This document shows, piece by piece, positions 55,599 to 64,000 of a stretch of DNA of 64,000 nucleotides (position 1 is the first letter of the stretch; every line of letters begins with the position of its first letter). Made by a program: the position numbers and the translations under genes. The DNA lies in the NCBI GenBank assembly GCA_001599755.1, contig BCHX01000008.1, positions 3,224,001 through 3,288,000 of the forward strand. The letters are read 5' to 3'. Under the pieces are notes generated by a model. The model was not told where the DNA came from. It saw only the letters and a list, made by a program, of their open reading frames with translations, and did not search any database. The stretch is from Gliomastix tumulicola. Taxonomy: Eukaryota; Ascomycota; Sordariomycetes; Hypocreales; Bionectriaceae.

Positions 55599-56414
55599 AT
55601 GGATCCTCAGCTATCTGATACGGCCACGGAGCCTACCAAGAAGGATCCTCCTAAGCTGAAATCAATCCGCGACCTCACCATCATCGAGTCGTATGACCCC
55701 GGGGCCGATAAGCCAAAATACGTGACATTCTTCCTCCTGGACGACGACAAAGACCTTTGGTTCGGGGAATCGCACAAGGGCAAGCGCGAGATAAGTCTCG
55801 AGGAGTACCAGAATGCTCTGGAGCTCGTGAGCGACGAGGAGCTCTATCCCACCATTCCCGAGGATGTCTCCCTGACCATTGCTCCTGAGCACCTGGATGA
55901 CACGTCCACCTTCGTCAAGACGCCCGGGCTATACTCATACGAATCGTACAAGGGGACCGACTTCATCCCTCGATCCATCCTTGAGGAAACCCTGATCATG
56001 GAACAATTATCGCGATCACCGCATCCCAATATCATTCACTACCACGGATGTCGCGTCAAGCGTGGTCGCATCACGGCCATCGCCCTCGAGAGACTAGAAC
56101 ATTCCCTCACCCAATACGCGCAGACTCCCGGCTACGAGCAGCTCAACAAGACGGAATTCTTCGCGGCCCTCGAGTCTGCCGTCCAGCATGTCCACGCCAT
56201 GGGCCTCGCCCACAATGATATCAATCCGGACAACATCATGGTCAAGGACGGGAAGCCAGTCTTGATTGACTTTGGCTCCTGTCAACCTTTCGGAAAGAGA
56301 CTGCAGTCTCTCGGGACGGTGGGATGGTTCGAGAAGGAATTTTTCACGTCAGAACGGGAGCACGATATATTCTCAATGAAGAAGTTGCGAGAATGGCTTG
56401 GTGTTCAAAGGTAG
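55599..56414 (+). CDS. Protein kinase-like protein lacking a canonical N-lobe
   Basis: 271 aa, intronless. The C-lobe of a protein kinase is clear: SRSPHPNIIHYHGC for the alphaC-beta4 segment, ALESAVQHVHAMGLAHNDIN with catalytic Asp (HND instead of HRD), PDNIMV with the metal-binding Asn, and VLIDFGSCQPFG (DFG). No glycine-rich loop or AxK lysine is recognisable in the ~100 residues before, and after the DFG the domain is short, ending soon after DIFSMKKLREWLG. The N-terminal ~110 residues (YVTFFLLDDDKDLWFGESHK and so on) are unlike any family I know. It may be a divergent small kinase of fungal type or a pseudokinase. Start is the first ATG (TCATCATGG). Confidence 0.8.
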   Translation: MDPQLSDTATEPTKKDPPKLKSIRDLTIIESYDPGADKPKYVTFFLLDDDKDLWFGESHKGKREISLEEYQNALELVSDEELYPTIPEDVSLTIAPEHLDDTSTFVKTPGLYSYESYKGTDFIPRSILEETLIMEQLSRSPHPNIIHYHGCRVKRGRITAIALERLEHSLTQYAQTPGYEQLNKTEFFAALESAVQHVHAMGLAHNDINPDNIMVKDGKPVLIDFGSCQPFGKRLQSLGTVGWFEKEFFTSEREHDIFSMKKLREWLGVQR

Positions 56415-56755
56415 CAGCGTTGGGGATCGTCGAGAAAGACCTTGATAATCAGAGCTTTAGTTATATACTACATGGCTTGCACGCAATTGCGGGCATCATA
56501 TGACCCAAGCAAGACATTACGCCACACGTGCATCTCTTGATAAGATTGCTGCATGCACGTACTCTATGCGCGACCAATGAGCTGATGACAACAGTGTCGC
56601 GTAAGCGCCGAGAATCCTACCTCACGCCTGACCCCTCTCTCTCTCCGTTGGGCCATCTGCTCCTATCAATCTTGATCTTGCACGTTCAGCATACTGCTCT
56701 ATTCGACTCATCTTTCCACCCATTCAAATCGTCTTGCACAAAAGAAATCAAATCT
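56415..56755. other. Intergenic, upstream of the CorA-like gene
   Basis: 341 bp. An in-frame upstream ATG at 56552 could extend the next protein, but that segment looks like leader sequence. Nothing else recognised. Confidence 0.45.
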
Positions 56756-59280
56756 ATGGCAGAGGGTAATACGGAAGCCGAGAATCCGGAGTCGGGCCCT
56801 CGAGCCACATCATCGACCGCTCCTGAGGCTCCCGTTGGCCCAACCGTGCCCGACGAGCACCCTCCAGGCGAGAGCACCCAGTCAAGTCCAAGTCCAAATC
56901 CAAGCCCGACACCAGACCCCGTCCGAGAGGAGTCTCGCATTGTCCAACTTCTAGAGCAGATCAGCAACAATCAAGAACAGATCCTCAGGCTCCTCAATGA
57001 GAGAGCCAATCCCAACCACGGCATAGCGCAGGTCGCCCAGACTCTATGGCACAGCCCTCACAATGCGCGGACGTACGAGGCAGGAGAGCTCGCAGATTTT
57101 GGGGAGGACACGATTGCCCTCACATTTCTAAAACTATTTGCGCCATTCGGTGCCCCCTCACCTAAGACGGCCGGGATTCCTTCTGAAACCGACCCGGTCA
57201 CTGATCGCACCGCCGATATCAGCTCATCGCAGGAAGCGACCACAGGGCCGGAGCCAAATCTGGTAACAGCTCGGAACGCGTTCCAGGCTTGGGTCAAGCG
57301 CGCCGAGGCCAGCTTCGAATCTTCAGATCCCACCATCGCACTTTCTACCATCGATCAGTGGTGGCCAAACACGTGGGATCGTATTCGGGAGATTAATACT
57401 CGTTACAGTGTCCAACCCCTCTCTTACATGTTTGCAGATTCATTCGACGATGCCTTCAGGTATAAGGTGGTGACGAGTTACAACTTGGAGGTATACGCAG
57501 TCCAGAGTTACCTCCCTTCAAAGAGAAAAAAGCATTGACATACTTTCAAGTATATCAACGAGCAACTAATGAGAGGGAGGCAAAGACCCCTCCGTGGTAT
57601 AATCTGGTAAGAGCGAACTTCGACTCTTCCTTCTTAGTGCTGAATTGACAAGGCGAACACAAGTCAGATTAAATCACGAGAATTTAAAATAATCCATTTC
57701 GAAGCAGTAGCGACTATTCTATGCCTAGTTCCAGGACATAGCATCTTCAGTCTCTCCGGATTTCTCGACCATTATATACGAGGCTGGCGGGAACTGTCCG
57801 TATTTACGCGACCTTGGCTAGAACGTTTCCAAAATCCAGTCGGTGCTTGGTCTTCGCCAGAGTCATACCAAGAAAGATCATCATCTTACTACACCCTGAC
57901 GCACCACCTACGATCGTTCGTATCTGCGGACGACAGCGGAGACCCGGAGCAGCAGCCGGCGGCGGGCCGCGCTGGGCTGAAATGCTCCAGAGATTGGGTC
58001 ACCTTCACCAGCTTCTATGGCAAATCCGATAGGAAGCTTGTCGAGAGGCGGTACTCGGTGGCCGTGAGCGTCTTCCCGCGTCAGCGACCATGCGGGCATT
58101 ACGTACTGGCATCGATAGTCGACCATTACTTAGGCGACCTGCAATCCCACTCAGGAGGCTTCGATCAACACAGTGGAATACCTCGGGAGACATTCGGTAT
58201 TCAGCCAGCAGGCCTCTGTAATGGAATTTCAGTCTTCCAAATTCAGCTTTGCGTCTTGATCGCCGCGTGGAAGGATGATTGGATTGACACAGTTGACGAA
58301 GTGGACAAGATGGTCTCGGTAACGGTGAGATACGATGGTCATTCTTTCTTAGTGTCAGTATAGGTACTAATTCACAAAGCTCGACGATCTCCGAAACAAC
58401 AAGCACCTGCGGTCCCTCGTCCTCGACTCGGATTCAGACGCCTCCGTCTCGTATTTCAAGGTGTTGCGCATGCTCAACATTTTCTCAGACACTGTACGAG
58501 CCGCATACAGTAGTCTAGATGCTCTAGCTAGGCACCAGAAAGCCTCAACACCGTTGAAGAGAATGCTTGCGGAGTATCCGCATTGGGACGAAACAAGCAG
58601 AGTCCTCGCATACAACTGGGACATAGTTCTCAAGCACAATGAGGAAGCTTCAAATGTGGTTCTTGAGAAACTCGCACGAACTACCAACGAAGTACAGGGC
58701 CTTATGGACGGTGTATGTCAATGCGTCCAGAAGGAACTTCAACAGAGGCTAATGAATCAACCATCAGCTCTTCAGCGTGCAGTCAGTGACGGAAGCTCAG
58801 AAGAGCAGGTTGCTGAACAAGTACATCCTGGTCTTCACCGTCATCACAATCATCTTCCTCCCTCCGACATTCGTCTCGGTAAGCTACAGTCCGAGGAATC
58901 TAGCCCAAGAAGACCCAAGGACTATCACTAACGGCCTACGATACCGGCAGACGTTTTTCGGCGTAGACATTTTCAAACCCACAACGGCGACCTTCTGGTC
59001 AGTTTTCGCGGCATTGTCTGGCGCCAGCTACATCTGCGCCGGCCTCGGCCTGGTTTGGTCGAGCTTGTCGAGAGACGACCGTGCTGAATGGTCCGATTGG
59101 GGGACGGAACGATCCCGCGCGGTGAAGCAGTCAGTTGCGGAAAGATCCCGAGCGCTGAGGCAGTCGTTCGCGGACAAACGCTGGCATCCATCCTTCCCTA
59201 CTACTAGTAGTCTCAGACGTAGGCGGGCCCGTCCGGATGGGGAGAACATATCTTTGGAAGAGGTGGGAGGCAGTAGCTAA
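56756..59280 (+). CDS. CorA-like fungal membrane protein
   Basis: About 746 aa from six exons: 56756-57459, 57501-57606, 57668-58324, 58380-58712, 58768-58878, 58951-59280; the total is divisible by three. The first intron (41 nt) is unusually short and its limits are uncertain. The N-terminal ~75 residues are Pro/Ser-rich, followed by a short coiled coil (VREESRIVQLLEQISNNQEQ). The middle has CNGISVFQIQLCVLIAAWKD, typical of fungal CorA-like proteins. The C-terminus has two membrane helices: LLNKYILVFTVITIIFLPPT, then TFFGVDIF in the place where CorA carries GMN, and TFWSVFAALSGASYICAGLG. A basic cytosolic tail follows. The GMN signature is replaced, so ion transport is not assured. Related genes often sit near NLR-like genes in fungi; this is a family memory, not a search result. 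Confidence 0.8.
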
Positions 59281-59702
59281 GCAAAGCTGAAGGATGGCCA
59301 GTCACGGAATAAAGGGGTCAGAATACCAGCAAGTCAAGGCAATGCAGCTGCAAAATATGCTTTACCGGTTTGAAATATCCAAAAGTTACATGTAGGCCAA
59401 GAGCCCTTGATGTTAGACCAAAAGCCCGCCCACACCGTCCCATGTCCAAGCTAGGCCGGACGACGATTTTCGCACCCTGTTCGTAGTTCCGAATATACCC
59501 GATTTCCAATACCTCGGATTCCCCCTCCTCCCACAAAATAGATGTAATAGAAAACTCCAATTCGGCGTAAACTCCGTCGCTGAGATATCATTTGTTTGAA
59601 CAAGCAAAAGGAAGGGCCATAAAAGACATTAATGGGATATTGAACAAACGCCTGGGCTGGGCATTCCCCTTTGCCGAGGGGTAGCCCCCCTGCCACGCTC
59701 TC
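59281..59702. other. Intergenic between convergent genes
   Basis: 422 bp of 3' flanks; nothing recognised. Confidence 0.5.
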
Positions 59703-61765
59703 TTAATACGAAAAGTCCACATGTGCCATGACTGGCTGGTTTTTATTCTCGGTCGATGTCGGTCCGTTGCGCGGTTCGCCGTTGCTGCCGCTGGCGGATG
59801 ATGACGACGCGTCGCCCAGCGTTGTCTCGGCGCTGCCGGCCGACGTCGTGGACTGTAGTTCGTGCGTGGCTGGGGGCTCGGCGCCGCTGGGTGCCCAGCC
59901 CTGGTCGAGGATCTGCTGGAAGCTCCAGGCCGGGACGAAGTTCTTGCTATTCCAGGCGTGGTTGACGCGCTCGTACATCTCGTCGATCTGCTCGAGGCTG
60001 ATCTTGCTCGTCTCGTAGACCATACACCAGACGAAAAACACGCCGAGGATGCAGAAGGCGCCCCAGATGAAGAACACTTTAGACCCGAAATCGCCGTAGC
60101 CGTTCCCATTGCCAACCATGAACGGGGTGCTATACGCGATGCCGAAATTGAAGAGCCAGTTAGACGCTGTCGATATTGAGATGGCCTTTGCCCTGACCTT
60201 GAGCGGGTAGATCTCGGAGGTGACGACCCATGCTACAGGGCCCCATGATGCCGCGAAGAAGAAGATGTTGATGGCGCAGAAGACGATGAGGATCGTCTCG
60301 GCTGCTGACTGGAGGCTGTGACCTGCTGCCGTCGCGAAGGTTGCCATGAACAGCTGGCACACGGCCATACCTGTTGCCCCGATCATGAGCAGATTTCGAC
60401 GGCCCCACGACTCGATGACGAAAAGACCGGGGAGTGTCGAGACCACGTTGATAACGTGGAGAATGAGGGACTTGGTGTAGGGGCTCCGGATGCCGACGCC
60501 GCCAAAGAATGTCGTACTGTAGTACATGATGAAGTTGATGCCTGTTAGTTGCTGGAGGATTTGGAGGGCGCAGCCGGTGAACGTTCGACGACCGAGATGT
60601 GGCGTTCCTCGGAAGAGATCCATGTAACCATTCGAACCGAGTGACATTTCGTACTGGTGGTTCGCCACAATCTCCTGTAGTTCGTCGACGAGCGCGGGAT
60701 GTAGGATATCTAAACGTCGGAGGCGGCTGAGAGACAATCCGGCGGCGTCGTGACGGCCTTTCATGACGAGGAATCGAGGTGTTTCGGGGAGGATGACGAT
60801 ACCGCCGGTGAGGATGATGGCGGGGACGATCTGCAGGCCGAGGGGTATTCGATATGCAGCAGAGCTCTTCATGTTCGCGGTGATGATGTTGATGATACTG
60901 GCCGACAGGAGACCTATCGTGATAGAGAGTTGGTAAGCGCAGACGAGCGTCCCTCGTATCCATTTGGGCGCCATCTCGGATTGATACATGGGCACGAGGA
61001 CGGATATTGCGCCGACGCCGACGCCGGCCAGCATCCTGAACAATTAAATGTCAGCATCCTATCTCCCATAAACCAACCAACCATCCATCCAGCGCGGGGG
61101 GGGAACCCACCTTCCAACCAGCATTAAAGCCGTCGCCTGCGCGCAGACCTGGCAGATGGCGCCGACGCAGAAGATGCCGACCGAGATCATGAGGGTGTGT
61201 CGTCGGCCGATGGAATCGCCCGCGGGCGCGGCGAGGAGGGCGCCGATGACGGTGCCCGCGCTGAGGATGGCGACGATGATGGCCGAGTCGGCCGGGCAGA
61301 TCTCGAGGGCGCCCAACTTGTCCCTGCAGTGTGTGCCGAACTGATCCTTGAACGCGCGCATCGCGAGAATACCGTTGATGGCCCTGGCAAAGAAATTCCT
61401 CCGTTAGCCTTGGATTTCCCGACAATATCCACGATTTCGCCCGTACGCCCGATCGAAGTTCGTCCCTCCCCCCCTCGTTTGCGACCGTCGTACCGCGCGT
61501 CGGCTCGTTGTTCGTCGTTGCGGTCGTTGTCGGCAATCGCATAGCGGCGTCGTCTCGTCGTGATGGTGGCGTGCGTACTCGAGATCCGACCGGTCGCGTC
61601 GAGGGCGGGCACCCGCAAAATCGAGGGAAACGTCGTCGGAAATGCTTACCCAGTATCATAGCCAAAGAGCAGGCCGCCGGAGGCGACAAACAGACCGACC
61701 ATGATGGCCGGCGCCGACGAGCCAGCGACATTGTCGGGCTTCTGCCAGCCCATGGCAATGGCCAT
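59703..61765 (-). CDS. MFS sugar (hexose-type) transporter
   Basis: 573 aa from exons 61765-61650, 61383-61111 and 61035-59703 (introns 266 and 75 nt; frame closes). Twelve-helix plasma-membrane sugar porter. Visible signatures are GLLFGYDTGAINGILAM in helix 1, DSIGRRHTLMI (loop 2-3), GRMLAGVGVGAISVLVPMYQ, the PETPRFLVMKGR motif after helix 6, QQLTGINFIMYYSTTFF in helix 7, ESWGRRNLLMIG and YPLKVRAKAI. The C-terminal tail is hydrophilic and Ser-rich. Start is the ATG before MAIAMGWQKP (context ACACCATGG). The long first intron contains no obvious extra exon. Specific sugar unknown. Confidence 0.9.
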
Positions 61766-64000
61766 GGTGTCGGTGTTGGAGGCGTCAATCCAGAGCTGGA
61801 GGGACAGCAACGCTCGATAGACCCATCAGAAAGGTGAGAGGCGGTCGACGGTCGGGTCGGGTCGAAGAGCGACAGGAGGAGGCGAGAGAGGCGGGATGTC
61901 GAAGGGAAAGGAAGGACTGGGTTGAATTGGATTGAATGGTGCAAAGCGGAGATGGGGGAAATGGCAGCCACGGTTCACCCCAGGATTCGCTCCATGCTCG
62001 CTGCCTCGCCTAACCAGGACCCAGGCAAAGACCCAGGCAAAGACCCAAGGGAACAGGCCAGCCGAACATTCGATAGAGGGAGAAAAAGAGTGGGCTTGGC
62101 TGGACGCTAGAGGTGTTGTCAACCAGGGCCAGTCCAGCCTAGCCGGCAAGACATTGGATGGAAAAGGGCCCAAAGGGCGCTGAAGGAGGCGTGCGCTCAG
62201 GTGGCTTGCAGTGGCGGGCGAGCTTTGGTGTGGGGCGGGCCAGCGCACTGCCAGTGGCCTCCCTCCTGCCACAGGCGCTAAAAACCACTGAAAGCACTGG
62301 ACCCGTCACTGTTGGAACTTGGAAGGCACTGAGGTGGGCGCACTGGGGGATCGTCTCACCGACAGCAAGTCCTTTCGCAGGGGATTCGGAGCCCAGAAGT
62401 GATGCCATCCAATGGTAAATGTGCATAAATACGGTGCTACTTTCACATAGGCGTATGCAAGTGCTCGGGGCTTCCCGACTCTTTGCGACGGTGGCATTGG
62501 AAGCAGGTACCTGCTGGACTGCTGCTATAGGCGTTCCCAAGCCCTGGTACTCGGAGGGTTGCGCCGGCGCTGGAGGCTCCTCGTCACATAAGGGATTACA
62601 TACTCGCCCTTTGAGACACGACATCTCTGCCAGGTACTGTGCGTCAGAAATCCTGCTGATTCCCTGGCGCTACACTGCCAGATAAGGGGGCATATATCTG
62701 CCATCAGCCACCGTCCCCCCGAAAGGTCAAGTCTTCTGCAAGGCCATAACGTCGTCGCCGTGAGGTATCTGGATATCGCTGTCCTGCTGCCGGACCGCTG
62801 ACGGCAAAAAGAGAGAAAGGAAGGTACGTACCGCGTGATGGTGGTGGCAGGGCTCGAAAGGGGCAGCGATCGGCATTCAACTAATACCGATGATTGGCTG
62901 TGCTCAAACCTGCTAAGCTGCATATGGTCCTAGCGGCTGGCCTGAGTCTGGAGTAAAAAAGCACAAGGCAAGCCGAGACCCTTCCAAGCTTCTGCCCTCC
63001 GTGACCCTCCATCACTGATTCCCCTCCAGAGGCGCCCTGTGCTTTGCCACCATCAGCAGAACCGGTGTGCCCCGTGATGCCAGCCTGCATATCCCAGGGA
63101 GCGCCTCCTGGCCTGTCTTTCCAGGGTGGATGATGGGCGGTCGACCTTATTACGTACTCACTCACGCACTCAATCACTCACTCTATCTCTGAGCTCAATT
63201 TGCGCCGTCCCGGTCTTCTGGGGCACATGTCTCTGGCAATTCCAAATCCCTAAACTCCGTCGACTCCGCGCCAATCGCTCAGGCTGGAAGGTGAATCAAC
63301 GGGCTGAATCCCTCTGCTCTCTTTTTTTGCGTGTCTCACCCTGTCGGAGGGGGGGAAGCTATCGGTGTTCGAAACACGGCGGACTGGGAGAGGGCCAGCC
63401 AGCTCTTTGTTCCAGGCCCCGACGTGGCTTGCATTCCCTGACCTGTCGTCGTCCAGGCTAGTGTGGCTAGGCTTGGTGACAAGCTGGCCATGGAGGCTTC
63501 TCGCATGAAATTACGAGACAGGGTAAGATGTGATGAGGCCAAGGCCTGGGGATGGGTGCTAGCTGCTGTTAGCCCGTCACCTTACTTTGACAGCATCCAT
63601 TCTGCCTGCTTCCCCGTGAATGGAATCGGAGCGTCGTAAGCGGACTGACTGACGACTGGTCAACGATCGATGATGCCATGTTCTCCTGTGCCTCTCCTTC
63701 TCATCTTGCAAAGGGATTCCCCAGAGAGACGATGGAACCCTCCTACCCATCCTCCGCTGCATGCACACAGCTAGCTGTATGGACATGTCACCTTCATGTG
63801 ATGCTGGGTCCGGCTACGCGGAAGCTTCCCTGGCTTCCACTCGAAATTGCAGCGGTCTCGGCGGAGAGGTGAGGGGTTTGACGATCAGCCACAGCTTTCC
63901 ACTTCCAAGGGTGGCCCCCCGTCTTTTCCCTTCATTTCGCCCATATGCATGTGAGAGAAAGGGGCACATGGCGCGCCCGACTATCGGCAAGGATCACCAC
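61766..64000. other. No gene recognised to the right edge
   Basis: 5' region of the sugar transporter and beyond. Open frames here overlap on several strands, have skewed composition and show no family motif. The tandem phrase GGCAAAGACCCA near 62025-62045 is a short local repeat. A gene continuing past 64000 cannot be excluded. Confidence 0.45.

Noticed and set aside
61972..63900. Several 80-160 codon frames on both strands
   Set aside because: They overlap each other, have no motif or splice continuity and fit chance frames in GC-rich DNA.

Overview
The window is nuclear DNA of a filamentous ascomycete (Pezizomycotina, probably Sordariomycetes). Genes are split by short introns, mostly 50-115 nt, with GT donors, CTAAC/CTGAC-type branch sites and AG acceptors. 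They lie on both strands without operons, and the families are typical of this group: GUP1, FRE ferric reductase, Zn2Cys6 regulator, DUF3176, DUF6594, NACHT/ankyrin STAND-like proteins, and a TPR-CHAT protein. No tRNA, rRNA, CRISPR array or intact transposon was recognised. All exon limits were derived by hand from frame, splice signals and family patterns; none is backed by transcripts.

Layout. 1-1648: 5' part of a GUP1/MBOAT acyltransferase gene that runs off the left edge. 2.5-3.5 kb: unknown Cys-rich/acidic protein. 4.5 kb: a 70-nt poly-C run. 5.2-13.9 kb: metabolic block with a ferric reductase, a D-malate/tartrate-type decarboxylating dehydrogenase, a fluoroacetate-dehalogenase-like hydrolase, and a Zn2Cys6 regulator whose zinc motif is spread over three exons, one of only 14 nt. 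14.3-18.0 kb: a 1227-aa TPR-CHAT protein. 19.9-23.9 kb: a medium-chain dehydrogenase bracketed by diverged ~115-bp direct repeats, and a DUF3176 membrane protein.

24-36 kb: two tandem paralogues with an N-terminal STAND-type (HeLo-like) domain and C-terminal ankyrin repeats, a DUF6594 three-helix membrane protein, a retropepsin-like/C2H2 zinc-finger fusion, and an unknown 580-aa protein. 36.6-38.3 kb: MFSD1-like transporter. 38-45 kb: gene-poor, with one decayed pseudogene and a SnoaL-like protein. 45.2-49.9 kb: a NACHT STAND protein divergent from a second DUF6594 gene. 50-59.3 kb: GNAT acetyltransferase, a disordered protein, a single-pass membrane protein, a degenerate kinase-like protein and a CorA-like membrane protein. 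59.7-61.8 kb: hexose-transporter-like MFS protein. 61.8-64 kb: no gene recognised.

The strongest biological theme is the density, between 14 and 59 kb, of families linked to fungal non-self recognition and regulated cell death: CHAT, HeLo-like/ankyrin, NACHT, DUF6594, CorA-like and kinase-like. In two separate places a STAND-type gene is the immediate neighbour of a DUF6594 membrane protein gene. That pairing is the best candidate here for an undescribed sensor/effector system; the functional link is inference.
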